Below the pieces are notes generated by a model. The model was not told the origin of the DNA. It saw nothing but the letters and a program-made list of their open reading frames with translations, and made no database searches. From Bacteroidota bacterium (GTDB lineage Bacteria > Bacteroidota > Bacteroidia > Cytophagales > Cyclobacteriaceae), in the NCBI GenBank assembly GCA_024280115.1, contig JAJRQT010000166.1:1-64000 (forward strand): a DNA stretch of 64,000 nt, written 5' to 3'. This document shows positions 8,259 to 17,476 of this stretch, piece after piece; within the stretch, counting starts at the first letter, position 1, and each line of letters begins with the position of its first letter. The position numbers and the translations under genes are program-made.

Positions 8259-9135
8259 TTTTCCTTGATTTATTCCTTACCCTAAATAGTTTTATCAATT
8301 TTGGCACATAATCTTCATCAGTATTGATATTGACAAACGTGGCGCCCTGTCTTCTGCAAAAAAGCTCCAATTTTTCCTGGTTCCCCGTAAAAGTTTCTTT
8401 GAGGTCCCCTCTGAATTTTGTAGAGCTGGTATTGGTCCAGATGGTCTTTTTTGTTTCTTTATCCAAAAGCGGTACTATTCCAAGCCTCGGAAGTTGAGTC
8501 TCTCTTTTATCGCTTATTTGAATTACTACCAGGTCATGCTGAGATGCCAGGGCTTTTAGACTATGCTCATATCCTTCATCAATAAAATCAGAAATCATGA
8601 TGACCACACTTTTCCTTTTTATCAGATTCAGCGCATATAATATGGATTTACTGATATTTGTTTTCAGTGATTTAGGTTGCAAGCTGAAGAGATCGGAAAT
8701 GAACCTAAAAGCATGTTTTGTCCCTTTACCCGGTTTAACATATTTTTCTTTTGTGTCGGAAAAGCAAATTAAACCAACCTGGCTTTGCTCCTGGACTGCC
8801 GAGAGAGAAAGTACCCCACAGATCTCTTTAACCACATCAATCTTCTTATGCCCGGGATTTCCTATCTCCTGTGAGGCGCTCACATCTATTAAGAAAAATA
8901 CGATCTGCTCCTTTTCTTCCCTAAATGTTTTCACAAAAGTCCCATGACCTTTGGCGGTAACATTCCAATCAATGGCCCTCACATCATCTCCGTATTGATA
9001 AGCCCGTACATCGTCAAATTCAAGTCCGGAACCTTTAAATACAGAATGAAAATTTCCCTGCATTTGATTATTAATGGCCTTTCGTATTTGAATTTGATAT
9101 TTCCGAAGCTTTTTAACCAGTTCCTTCATTGGCAT
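8251..9135 (-). CDS. DUF58 domain protein
   Basis: This 294-aa cytoplasmic protein has the DUF58 signature GLEFDDVRAYQYGDDVRAIDWN (about residues 37-58), followed by a VWA-like fold starting FFLIDVSAS. DUF58 proteins work with a MoxR AAA+ ATPase and Bat proteins in an envelope-associated complex. Here it is the first gene of the operon, and the usual upstream moxR is absent: the next gene upstream is divergent. Alternative starts are M1 and M3. Confidence 0.9.
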   Translation of the reverse strand: MPMKELVKKLRKYQIQIRKAINNQMQGNFHSVFKGSGLEFDDVRAYQYGDDVRAIDWNVTAKGHGTFVKTFREEKEQIVFFLIDVSASQEIGNPGHKKIDVVKEICGVLSLSAVQEQSQVGLICFSDTKEKYVKPGKGTKHAFRFISDLFSLQPKSLKTNISKSILYALNLIKRKSVVIMISDFIDEGYEHSLKALASQHDLVVIQISDKRETQLPRLGIVPLLDKETKKTIWTNTSSTKFRGDLKETFTGNQEKLELFCRRQGATFVNINTDEDYVPKLIKLFRVRNKSRKIA

Positions 9136-9179
9136 GAATTTGGCTTTAAAATTAGGACTTATTTAAGTAATTTTCACCC

Positions 9180-9548
9180 GTGAAAAAAGTTTTTTTAATA
9201 CTCGCCATCTGTCTTTGCACCTTTTGTTCCAGGAAAAAGGCCAAAAACCCGGAAGACTTATATTCTATGGAGCAGGTTGCTGTTTTTCTAAAAGATCTTT
9301 ACATGCTGGAAACAAAGGTAAAGAACCTTAATCTTGAGAAAGATTCTGCCAAGGTAGTTTTTGATTATTATGAAAATAAACTTTATAAAAAGCATGATAT
9401 GAATGATTCCCTCTACCGGGAAAGTTTTAAATACTATATGGATGATATAAAAGGGCTCACCAGAATTTATGAAATCATGGCCGACAGTTTAAGCCTGGAA
9501 GAAAGGTTAGTTACAGGTAGTGAAGGCGTTCCTGAAGACGATGATTAA
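9180..9548 (+). CDS. DUF4296 lipoprotein
   Basis: This 122-aa protein has a short signal with lipobox-like LCTFC (Cys16) followed by SRKKAKNPEDLY. A helical domain contains MEQVAVFLKDLYMLETKV and YYENKLYKKHDMNDSLYRESFKYY, the pattern of DUF4296, a small Bacteroidota lipoprotein of unknown function. The start is GTG at 9180. It ends 12 bases before mutS2 and probably shares its transcript. Confidence 0.82.
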   Translation: MKKVFLILAICLCTFCSRKKAKNPEDLYSMEQVAVFLKDLYMLETKVKNLNLEKDSAKVVFDYYENKLYKKHDMNDSLYRESFKYYMDDIKGLTRIYEIMADSLSLEERLVTGSEGVPEDDD

Positions 9549-9560
9549 GTAACCATAATT

Positions 9561-11948
9561 ATGCTATACCCTCATGACATTGAGCAAAAATTGGGTTTCG
9601 ATAAAATTCGGGATTTGCTGAAAAACCATTGCTCAGGCGAGCTGGGTAAGCGAAACGTAGATAAAATAAAGTTTTCTCCCAATAAGAATCTGATTTTAAA
9701 ACTATGCAATCAGACTGAAGAATATGTGAAAATGGTGGAAGCTGCGGAAAAAATCCCATCATTAAATTATCCCGAGATTGATGCATTGCTTTATAAAATC
9801 AAGGTGGAAGGCGTTTTTCTCGAAACAGAAGAAATAGCAAATATTCTCAAATCCCTGAAAATTTTACATTCCTGGTCGGTATTTTTTAAATCTAAAGCGG
9901 AAGAATATAAGGAAATTTCTGCGTTGGGTGAAAATATTCAGATTGATCAGTTGCTCATAAAAAAAATTGATAATTGCATCGATGCGAAAGGACAACTCAG
10001 GGAAAATGCTTCACCGGAATTAAGAAGCATCAGATCTGAAATTAACAAGAATGAGCGTCAGGCCCGCAAAACCCTGGACCGCGTGATGCGGGACACCCAG
10101 AAATCAAATATGTCTCCGGAAGATAGCTCATTGACAATCAGGAACGGGAGGTTGGTGATCCCTGTAAAATCGGAATACAAAAGATCTGTCAGGGGCTTTA
10201 TCCACGATGCTTCAGCTTCAGGAAATATTATTTTTATAGAACCTGCAGAAGTATTGGAGATTAACAATGATTTAAAAGAACTTTCCTACAGCGAAAAGAG
10301 AGAAATCATTAGGATTTTAACCGAACTGACAGATGAGATACGGATACATAAAGACAGTATTTCTCATGGGAACAGGTTTTTGGGTATTATTGATTTGATT
10401 AAATCAAAAGCTTTACTCTCCATTGACTTTGATGCCAGTGTACCTTCGCTCAGTATTGAGGGAGACATAGAGTGGATTGGAGCGATAAATCCCATATTAA
10501 AAATGGCCCTGGTAAAGCAGGGGAAAGAGATTGTGCCATTGAACCTAAAACTCGATCGTCAAAAACGCATTTTATTGATTTCCGGGCCAAATGCCGGGGG
10601 CAAATCAGTATGTCTTCAAACAGCGGGATTGCTTCAATACATGTATCAATGCGGGTTGCCGGTTCCGGCGATAGAAGGTTCTTCTACAATTATTTTCAAA
10701 GATGTATTTATTGATATCGGTGATGAACAATCCATTGAAGATGATCTGAGCACATACAGCTCTCATCTGAAATCGATGGATTATTTATTAAAAAATGCTA
10801 ACCGCGGCACCTTGTTCCTGATCGATGAATTCGGTTCCGGGACAGATCCTCAATTTGGAGGAGCTATTGCTGAGGCGATGTTGGAGCAACTTGCAAAATC
10901 GAAAAGCATGGGCATCATCACAACGCACTATAATAATTTGAAAAAGATGGCCGATGCTCATACAGGATTGTCAAATGGACGGATGCGTTTCGATGTTGGG
11001 AAGCTGGAACCGTTATATCAATTGGAGATCGGAAAACCGGGAAGCTCTTTTGCATTGGAAATTGCTGGAAAAATTGGTCTTCCAAAATCTCTAATTCAGT
11101 CTGCCAAAAAGAAAGCCGGGACTGATGCCGTAGAGTTGGATCGATTGCTTACGGAATTGGAAGAGGAAAAAAAGTTTTTTGAAGAGCAAGGCAAAAAGTT
11201 TGAAAGACAGAATGAATTATTAGAGAAAACTATAAAAAACTACAAAGACCTTCAATCAGATCTGAATGAAAATAAAAAGGAGATTTTGAATGAGGCCAAA
11301 ATTGATGCTAAAAATCTTCTTAAAGAAACCAATCAGAGAGTTGAGAACCTGATCAGGAAAATAAAGGAAAATAAAGCTGAGAAGGAATCTACAAAAGAAT
11401 CGCGCGAAGAGGTCAGGAAGTTTGAAAAAGAAATCAAACTGGAAAAGGTCAAAAAGAAAATGCAGGAGATAAAGGTCATTGGTGGGGCGATCCGCATTGG
11501 CGATTTGGTTAGGGTAAAAGGCCAGCAATCCATTGGAGAGGTTTTGAAAATGAGCAAAAAGGATGTAGAGGTATCGTTTGGAGATTTGAAATCTAAAATC
11601 AAGCTGGTTCGTTTGGAGAAAGTCTCAAGAGGTACAGTAAAAAAAATTGAAAAAGAGCAGTCATCGCCCATCAGGGGAATTAACATTAATGAGCGTAAAG
11701 CCAATTTCCACCCTGATCTTGATGTGAGAGGGAAAAGAGCAGAAGAAGCGCTGATGATTTTGGTGGGCTTTTTGGACAATGCCATTCTTTTTGGTGCTAT
11801 CAGTGTGCGCATCATTCACGGTAAGGGCGATGGGATTTTGAGAGAGGTATTAAGGCAGGAATTAAAATCCTTTAAGGAAATCCACACATTTAACGATGAA
11901 CACGCTGACCGCGGCGGAGCAGGAATTACTGTAGTGAAGTTTCACTAA
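9561..11948 (+). CDS. mutS2: MutS2 (endonuclease MutS2 / ribosome quality control factor)
   Basis: This 795-aa protein has a MutS core with coiled-coil clamp (about 130-300), Walker A GPNAGGKS at 342-349, Walker B FLIDEFGSGTD with D422-E423, a long charged coiled coil (about 530-650) and a C-terminal Smr domain from about 717 (HPDLDVRG, then HGKGDGILR). MutS2 suppresses homologous recombination, and in Bacillus senses collided ribosomes. No mismatch-binding N-terminal domain is present, as expected. Length is typical. Confidence 0.97.
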   Translation: MLYPHDIEQKLGFDKIRDLLKNHCSGELGKRNVDKIKFSPNKNLILKLCNQTEEYVKMVEAAEKIPSLNYPEIDALLYKIKVEGVFLETEEIANILKSLKILHSWSVFFKSKAEEYKEISALGENIQIDQLLIKKIDNCIDAKGQLRENASPELRSIRSEINKNERQARKTLDRVMRDTQKSNMSPEDSSLTIRNGRLVIPVKSEYKRSVRGFIHDASASGNIIFIEPAEVLEINNDLKELSYSEKREIIRILTELTDEIRIHKDSISHGNRFLGIIDLIKSKALLSIDFDASVPSLSIEGDIEWIGAINPILKMALVKQGKEIVPLNLKLDRQKRILLISGPNAGGKSVCLQTAGLLQYMYQCGLPVPAIEGSSTIIFKDVFIDIGDEQSIEDDLSTYSSHLKSMDYLLKNANRGTLFLIDEFGSGTDPQFGGAIAEAMLEQLAKSKSMGIITTHYNNLKKMADAHTGLSNGRMRFDVGKLEPLYQLEIGKPGSSFALEIAGKIGLPKSLIQSAKKKAGTDAVELDRLLTELEEEKKFFEEQGKKFERQNELLEKTIKNYKDLQSDLNENKKEILNEAKIDAKNLLKETNQRVENLIRKIKENKAEKESTKESREEVRKFEKEIKLEKVKKKMQEIKVIGGAIRIGDLVRVKGQQSIGEVLKMSKKDVEVSFGDLKSKIKLVRLEKVSRGTVKKIEKEQSSPIRGININERKANFHPDLDVRGKRAEEALMILVGFLDNAILFGAISVRIIHGKGDGILREVLRQELKSFKEIHTFNDEHADRGGAGITVVKFH

Positions 11949-11962
11949 AAATTTTAAACAAC

Positions 11963-11993
11963 TTTACTAACTCATATAAGGTTCTTATATTTG
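11963..11993 (+). promoter_or_regulatory. Promoter of the ParE-type toxin-antitoxin operon
   Basis: TATATTTG at 11986-11993 is an exact TAnnTTTG -7 box, with TTTA at 11963-11966 separated by 19 bases. The start codon of the antitoxin lies 35 bases further on. Confidence 0.6.
11974..11990. promoter_or_regulatory. Candidate autoregulatory operator
   Basis: ATATAAG (11974-11980) and CTTATAT (11984-11990) form a perfect inverted repeat with a 3-bp spacer that overlaps the -7 box. This is the expected geometry for repression by a toxin-antitoxin complex. Confidence 0.5.
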
Positions 11994-12027
11994 TTTATTC
12001 TCAAAAAAAGGCGATTGCCAAATGCTT

Positions 12028-12234
12028 ATGAAACAAGTGATACTAAATATTCCAGACAATAAATATCAGTTCTTCATTGAGCTTATTCGTAATCTTGGTT
12101 TCGATAAAGCCGAAGAACATGACATCCCGGAAGAACATAAAGCCATCGTACGGGAACGAACTTTGAAATCTAAAGAAAATCCTGAAAGATTATTGGACTG
12201 GGATCAGGTGCAGGACAAGTTCAGATTTGAGTAA
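12028..12234 (+). CDS. Antitoxin of a ParE-type module
   Basis: This 68-aa acidic protein begins MKQVILNIPDNKYQFFIELIRNLGF and ends with DWDQVQDKFRFE. It matches the short Bacteroidota antitoxin type that precedes ParE/RelE-like toxins: a beta strand, a helix and a toxin-binding tail. I prefer ATG 12028 over ATG 12022 because MKQVILN is the usual start of such proteins. Its TAA shares one base with the toxin ATG at 12234. Confidence 0.78.
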   Translation: MKQVILNIPDNKYQFFIELIRNLGFDKAEEHDIPEEHKAIVRERTLKSKENPERLLDWDQVQDKFRFE

Positions 12235-12530
12235 TGACTTATAAAATCAAAACTGAACCAGAGGCCCATGAAGATATTCAAGAAGGCATTGACTGGTACA
12301 ACAAACAGCTCCCTGGTCTTGGTCGTAAATTTCACTCCGAGGTAAAAGCCTACATCAAAAAGCTGAAAATCAATCCTTTTTTCCAGGTTCGCTATGATGA
12401 TGTACGTTGTCTCCCTATAATAAAATATCCTTATATGATTCATTTCACCATCAATGAGGAAGAAAAAATTGTTACCATAAAAGCGATTTTCAATACAAGT
12501 AAAGATCCCCAAAACTGGAAGGACAGATAA
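12234..12530 (+). CDS. ParE/RelE-superfamily toxin
   Basis: This 98-aa protein shows the ParE fold pattern: an initial beta strand (YKIKTEPEAHEDI), two helices (IDWYNKQLPGLGRKFHSEVKAYIKKL), then strands with NPFFQVRYDDVRCLPI, YPYMIHFTI and KAIFNTSKDPQNW. Members inhibit gyrase (ParE) or cleave mRNA (RelE); the Y-M-I-H and C-terminal pattern resembles ParE-type plasmid-stabilisation proteins. Translation is coupled to the antitoxin by a TAATG overlap. A hairpin CCCGGA/TCCGGG at 12572-12588 lies downstream, without a U tract. Confidence 0.88.
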   Translation: MTYKIKTEPEAHEDIQEGIDWYNKQLPGLGRKFHSEVKAYIKKLKINPFFQVRYDDVRCLPIIKYPYMIHFTINEEEKIVTIKAIFNTSKDPQNWKDR

Positions 12531-12703
12531 GGAATATGCACTGTCGATTTTCCTGCCGATAACTAACAGGACCCGGAATAAATCCGGGGATTATGGATGG
12601 GATAATTTTAGCAAATCAGTCGCTCGTTTGTATCAAGTGACGATTATGTCCATACTACAGGTTATGCTGCACAAAACTTGAAGTGATTGTGGAGAATAGA
12701 TGA

Positions 12704-13498
12704 TTAATTTATTTCAAACCCATCACCATCCAGATAAGCAGGGAATTTTTTTCTAAAATCTAATAGTTTATCCAGGTTGAGCTCTACAGTTTGAATTTTC
12801 TGCTTATTAGATACCTCGTTTATGGTCTGACCTTTGAAATTATAAATAACGGAATGACCATTATATTCTATCCCTTCACCATCTGATCCGGTCCGGTTAA
12901 GTCCTATGGTATAACACTGGTTTTCGAGCGAACGCGCTTTGAGCAATGCATCCCAAACCCATGTTCTGGGAGCTGGCCAGTTGGCTACATAAAGCAGTAA
13001 ATCATATTCCAACCCATCCACTTCTTTAGAATACCGGTTTCTACTCCAAACCGGAAAACGGAGATCATAGCAAATTAATGGCATGATCTTCCATCCACGA
13101 AAATTCCGGATCATCCTTTTTTTACCTTCTGAATATATTATATGCTCATCCCCCATCCGGAAAAGATGCCGTTTGTCGTAGAAATCAAAACTTCCGTCCG
13201 GTTCTACCCAATACAACCTGTTGTAATATTTGCCTGACTCCTTTACAATATAACTCCCGACGATGGCAGCGTCTTTCTGTTGAGACATCTGTTTCATCCA
13301 CTTAAATGTCTTGAAATTTGTTGGTTCAGCGAGATTTCCGGCATTCATAGAAAATCCAGTATTGAACATCTCCGGCAGAATGATGATATCTGAAGGTTCT
13401 TCAATTTCCCAAATCTTTTCTTCAAACATGGCGAGGTTGGCATCAATATCCTGCCAGTAGAGATCAGATTGTATGAGTGTTGTCTTGAGAAGATTCAA
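12704..13498 (-). CDS. Nitrilase-family omega-amidase (YafV/Nit2-like)
   Basis: This 264-aa carbon-nitrogen hydrolase has the catalytic Glu-Lys-Cys triad at E43 (LPEMF), K109 (YDKRHLF) and C143 (LICYDLRFP). The sequence around them (NTGFSM, DKRHLFRMGDE, VANWPAPR) matches the YafV/Nit2 branch. Known members deaminate alpha-ketoglutaramate and alpha-ketosuccinamate, or repair deaminated glutathione. It is cytoplasmic. It is co-directional with def, 21 bases downstream of it. Confidence 0.93.
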   Translation of the reverse strand: MNLLKTTLIQSDLYWQDIDANLAMFEEKIWEIEEPSDIIILPEMFNTGFSMNAGNLAEPTNFKTFKWMKQMSQQKDAAIVGSYIVKESGKYYNRLYWVEPDGSFDFYDKRHLFRMGDEHIIYSEGKKRMIRNFRGWKIMPLICYDLRFPVWSRNRYSKEVDGLEYDLLLYVANWPAPRTWVWDALLKARSLENQCYTIGLNRTGSDGEGIEYNGHSVIYNFKGQTINEVSNKQKIQTVELNLDKLLDFRKKFPAYLDGDGFEIN

Positions 13499-13519
13499 AT
13501 TATGTATTGGGTTATAAAT

Positions 13520-14074
13520 TTACTTTTTAGCGGGAAAACTCATAATATATTCAACCTTAACGATGCCTTTGCTGATGTTGGTAAGCTTACTTTTCAAAAG
13601 TCTTTTTTTAAATGCTGAGAGATGATCAGTAAAAAGAATGCCCTCAATGTGGTCATATTCATGCTGAATGATACGTGCTTTCATTCCCTCAAATTCTTTT
13701 GTGTGCTCCTCCCAATTCTCATCAAAATACTGGATTATTAACTTTTCCGGGCGAACCACATCTTCCCTGATATCCGGAATGCTGAGGCAACCTTCTTCAA
13801 AAGCCCAGTCATCTCCATCCTCTTCAATGATTTCCGGGTTTATAAAAACCTGCTTCCAATCGCCAATTTCTTCATCTTCCAATGGCGTAGCATCGGCGAT
13901 AAACATGCGAATACTCTTACCAATTTGAGGAGCTGCAAGACCTATACCCTGGGCTTTGTGCATTGTTTCGAACATACTTTCAGCGAGTTCTTTTACATCG
14001 GTCTCACCTTTTATAATATCCTCACATTCTTTCTTTAATACAGGATGCCCGTAGGCTATAATTGGGTATATCAT
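13520..14074 (-). CDS. def: Peptide deformylase
   Basis: Removes the N-formyl group from nascent proteins. The 184-aa sequence has all three motifs: GIGLAAPQ at 43-50, EGCLS at 94-98 and HEYDH at 138-142, giving metal ligands C96, H138 and H142 and catalytic E139. An acidic insert follows the first motif (DATPLEDEEIGDW), common in Bacteroidota. It sits upstream of the omega-amidase gene in what looks like a two-gene operon. Confidence 0.98.
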   Translation of the reverse strand: MIYPIIAYGHPVLKKECEDIIKGETDVKELAESMFETMHKAQGIGLAAPQIGKSIRMFIADATPLEDEEIGDWKQVFINPEIIEEDGDDWAFEEGCLSIPDIREDVVRPEKLIIQYFDENWEEHTKEFEGMKARIIQHEYDHIEGILFTDHLSAFKKRLLKSKLTNISKGIVKVEYIMSFPAKK

Positions 14075-14183
14075 TAATCGATTTTTTAAATAAGCTGCAA
14101 ATTTACGAAACTACCGTAATTTTCTCTCTTAAAAATCTAACAACATTTTTGTACTATTGTTGGTCTTTTGAAAAACAAAATTT

Positions 14184-15884
14184 ATGGTAATGCATAATTC
14201 TAAATCAAAACTTATTACAAGTGAGGACTATTGGGCGATTTGGCTCGGAACATTTTTTCTGATTTTAGGAATTATTTTTTATTTGGTATCTGGGAAAAAT
14301 GAGATAGGAGATGATATTATTTTAAACAAAAGTACGGTTGTTGAGCAAGCTGAGAATGCTCCATTTAGAACAGTTGAATGGTATAAGTCAAAAGATAATC
14401 TTTCTAAACTCACAGGCAGTAAGACATCAATCGGGAAAAAGATAAAAGGATTTTTAAGCAAACCTAAATCATGGAAGGGAAACCCTCTTGCTGCTTTTTT
14501 TTCAAGAGAGAAATCAATAACAGATGGTGAACAGAAAAAGCTTGAGCATCTGAGAGAAGAGATAATAAATTTGGAAAATGATGCAAGCTCCAGGGAGAAA
14601 TTGACCAGGGATGCATTATTTAAAGATGTCGCATTGAATCAGTCAGCGGAAGCAGCCGTAGAGAAATGGCATGAAGCCATGGTGAATTATGAAAAAGCAA
14701 CAAAGAAAGCCACACAAAAAGGATACAGTATCTTGTCTGGACTGCTACAGCTTGGGATAGCCTTGGCGTTGATTTTTGGTTTGGGCGCTTATTTTATGGG
14801 GTATAAGTATTTAAAATTTGCCATCGCATTTGCGGGTGTTTTTATCCTGGCGGTTATATCATATACTTTAGCAGCCCAAGCTGATATGAAGAATCTTGGT
14901 ATCAGTTATGCAGTCTGGGCCATTCTTATCGGTCTTATCATTAGCAACACCATTGGAACTCCGGGATGGTTGAAACCCGCAGCACTGACCGAATATTACA
15001 TCAAAACGGGTTTGGTCCTGCTTGGAGCAGAAGTACTGCTAAGCAAAATGCTGGCCATCGGATTGCCGGGAATATTTGTTTCCTGGGTAGTTACTCCGAT
15101 TGTTCTGATTACTACATTTTGGTTTGGACAAAAGATCTTAAAAATTGGATCAAAAACGCTCAATATTACCATAAGCGCTGATATGTCTGTTTGTGGTGTT
15201 TCGGCTGCTATCGCCACCGCAGCTGCATGCAATGCTAAAAAAGAAGAACTTACACTTGCAGTGGGCTTATCAATGGTTTTCACATCTATTATGATGATCG
15301 CTATGCCAGCATTTATCAACGCGGTTGGAATGCCGGAGGTGCTTGGCGGCGCATGGATAGGTGGTACCATTGATGCTACGGGGGCGGTTGTGGCAGCGGG
15401 AGCATTTCTTGGAGATAAAGCTTTGAGTGTTGCCGCAACCATAAAAATGATTCAAAATATATTGATTGGGATAATCGCTTTTGGTGTTGCCTTCTATTGG
15501 GCGACAAAAGTTGAAAATAAAGGAAAAACCAAGGTGGGGGCATCGGAGATTTGGCTCAGGTTTCCGAAATTTATAATTGGTTTTATAGGCGCTTCACTTA
15601 TATTTTCAATTTTGTACGCGGCACTTTCACCGGAATTTTCCTATGCATTTATTGACCATGGCATCATCAGGGGTTTCACAAAAGATCTGAGAGGCTGGCT
15701 ATTTTGCCTGGCTTTTGTGAGTATCGGTCTGTCTGTTAATTTCAAAGAATTGAAGTCACAATTCTCAGGAGGAAAACCATTGATCCTGTATATTTGTGGC
15801 CAGAGCTTAAATCTAATCCTAACACTGCTCATGGCATACATCATGTTTTATATAGTATTCCCTGAAATCACTGAATTGATTTAG
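14184..15884 (+). CDS. YeiH-family putative sulfate exporter
   Basis: This 566-aa membrane protein has a C-terminal two-thirds (from about residue 180) matching the YeiH/UPF0324 family, with about ten TMs and conserved segments such as TGLVLLGAEVLLSKM, ISADMSVCGVSAAIA and WIGGTIDATGAVVAAG. Family members are proposed sulfate or sulfite exporters, on weak evidence. Unlike the ~340-aa E. coli protein, it has an extra N-terminal TM (about 16-37) and a charged, coiled-coil-like segment of about 140 residues before the core. Start may be ATG 14184 or 14190. A small gene follows after 2 bases. Confidence 0.85.
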   Translation: MVMHNSKSKLITSEDYWAIWLGTFFLILGIIFYLVSGKNEIGDDIILNKSTVVEQAENAPFRTVEWYKSKDNLSKLTGSKTSIGKKIKGFLSKPKSWKGNPLAAFFSREKSITDGEQKKLEHLREEIINLENDASSREKLTRDALFKDVALNQSAEAAVEKWHEAMVNYEKATKKATQKGYSILSGLLQLGIALALIFGLGAYFMGYKYLKFAIAFAGVFILAVISYTLAAQADMKNLGISYAVWAILIGLIISNTIGTPGWLKPAALTEYYIKTGLVLLGAEVLLSKMLAIGLPGIFVSWVVTPIVLITTFWFGQKILKIGSKTLNITISADMSVCGVSAAIATAAACNAKKEELTLAVGLSMVFTSIMMIAMPAFINAVGMPEVLGGAWIGGTIDATGAVVAAGAFLGDKALSVAATIKMIQNILIGIIAFGVAFYWATKVENKGKTKVGASEIWLRFPKFIIGFIGASLIFSILYAALSPEFSYAFIDHGIIRGFTKDLRGWLFCLAFVSIGLSVNFKELKSQFSGGKPLILYICGQSLNLILTLLMAYIMFYIVFPEITELI

Positions 15885-15886
15885 CA

Positions 15887-16093
15887 ATGAAGAATTGGTT
15901 AAAACTGTTAATTTGCGTGGCAGCAATATGGGTATTTGTGAAAATAACGCCTTTGTTATTATCCCGGATCAACGCATATCAACAAGTAATTCAGAAATCA
16001 GAAATACTGGGTATTGATAATTCTGCCTTATTCTATTCAGAAGAATTGTTGACATCCAAAGCAGAGCAAGAATTGAAAGAGCGATTGAATTGA
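15887..16093 (+). CDS. Small single-TM protein next to the YeiH exporter
   Basis: This 68-aa protein has one N-terminal TM (about 5-25, LKLLICVAAIWVFVKITPLLL) and a soluble tail with LGIDNSALFYSEE. It starts 2 bases after the exporter stop, so it is surely co-transcribed. I do not recognise a named family. A role as an accessory subunit of the exporter is inference from position only. Confidence 0.75.
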   Translation: MKNWLKLLICVAAIWVFVKITPLLLSRINAYQQVIQKSEILGIDNSALFYSEELLTSKAEQELKERLN

Positions 16094-16138
16094 ATGTTAT
16101 TTAGATATTTTCACTTTGTGATAAGAAAAACTGTTTAA

Positions 16139-17476
16139 ATGAAAAATATTTCTAAGCAAACCGGTGGATACTTTATCGTCCTGCTATTTATGAGTTTAAT
16201 TATTTCATGCGAACCAAAAGAATTTGAAAAGCCAAATATCATTCTAATAATGGCTGATGATCTCGGATATGGAGATATTGGTTGTTATGGCAATAATGAA
16301 ATTAAAACCCCCGCCTTGGATAAATTAGCTACAATGGGTTTGAAGTTTACAGACTACCATTCAAACGGAGCTGTTTGCTCTCCGACCAGGGCAGCACTTT
16401 TAACAGGCAGGTACCAACAGCGAAGTGGCATTGAAGGTGTTATTTATGCCAAAGGAGAAACGAGGCAGACAGGCTTGGATATCGAAGAGCTGACCTTTGG
16501 AGATTTTATGAAAAGCACCGGATATGCCACGGGAATAGTAGGGAAATGGCATTTGGGTTATAGAATTGACTATAATCCAATTTACCAGGGTTTTGACTAT
16601 TTCAGAGGCTATGTGAGCGGCAATATCGATTATCATTCACATATTGATGGCGCTGGATTTTCTGATTGGTGGCACGATCTTGAAAAGGTTGAAGAGGAGG
16701 GTTATGTCACGGATTTGGTTACAGAATACGCTCTGACCTTTATTGAGAAAAATAAAGACAAGCCATTTTTTTTGTATGTAGCCCACGAAGCTCCACACTT
16801 TCCTTATCAAGGCCGCAATGACATCGCTGATCGTACGCAGAACGGTAAATTCCCTGGCCTGGGAAGCAGAACGGATAAAGCAGGGGCCTATAAAGAGATG
16901 ATAGAAGTGATGGATGAAGGCATCGGAAAAATCGTAGATCGCCTGGTTATGTTAGGCTTAAGCAATAATACACTTATTATATTCTGCTCTGATAATGGTG
17001 GTTCCAATAGTGTGGCAGACAATGGAAATTTAAAAGGTAGCAAAGGGTCGCTGTGGGAAGGGGGGCATCGCGTACCTGCAATAGCATACTGGCCCAATAG
17101 TATTAGACCTGGAACTTCCACAAAGGAGACTGTTATGAGCATGGATCTTTTTCCTACTTTTGTGAATTTATCAAAGGCTGAATCTTTACCTGATTTCAAG
17201 TTTGATGGAGTGGATATTACCTCTCTGTTGCTTGATAACAAGCCACTCCCCGAGCGGACACTATTTTGGAAATACAGAAATCAAAAAGTCGCGAGAAAAG
17301 GAAAATGGAAGCTTATGGTGGACATTGATGATTCTTATCTATATAATCTTGATGCTGATATTTCAGAAAAAATCAACCTTGTGGATTCTAAAATCAAAAT
17401 AACTTCAGGGCTTAAATCTGATCTTGAAAGGTGGGAACTGGATGTCTCAAATGGAGTAAAGCAAAGAACTAAATGA
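16139..17476 (+). CDS. Sulfatase (arylsulfatase-type lipoprotein)
   Basis: This 445-aa sulfatase has a signal with lipobox LIISC (Cys24). The core begins NIILIMADDLGYGDIGCYG with metal-binding Asp40-Asp41. The formylglycine motif C80-S-P-T-R84 is followed by AALLTGRYQQRSG. KWHLG, HEAPHFP and SDNGGSN segments complete the active site. It resembles the sulfatase class acting on carbohydrate sulfates; substrate unknown. It follows the small YeiH-associated gene after 45 bases, and a link between sulfate release and a putative sulfate exporter is an attractive but unproven reading. A +1-frame open stretch of 28 codons follows its stop. Confidence 0.95.
   Translation: MKNISKQTGGYFIVLLFMSLIISCEPKEFEKPNIILIMADDLGYGDIGCYGNNEIKTPALDKLATMGLKFTDYHSNGAVCSPTRAALLTGRYQQRSGIEGVIYAKGETRQTGLDIEELTFGDFMKSTGYATGIVGKWHLGYRIDYNPIYQGFDYFRGYVSGNIDYHSHIDGAGFSDWWHDLEKVEEEGYVTDLVTEYALTFIEKNKDKPFFLYVAHEAPHFPYQGRNDIADRTQNGKFPGLGSRTDKAGAYKEMIEVMDEGIGKIVDRLVMLGLSNNTLIIFCSDNGGSNSVADNGNLKGSKGSLWEGGHRVPAIAYWPNSIRPGTSTKETVMSMDLFPTFVNLSKAESLPDFKFDGVDITSLLLDNKPLPERTLFWKYRNQKVARKGKWKLMVDIDDSYLYNLDADISEKINLVDSKIKITSGLKSDLERWELDVSNGVKQRTK

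Noticed and set aside
12590..12703. Coding remnant between the ParE toxin and omega-amidase genes
   Set aside because: A short open frame ending near 12685 translates plausibly but is too short and has no recognisable motif.
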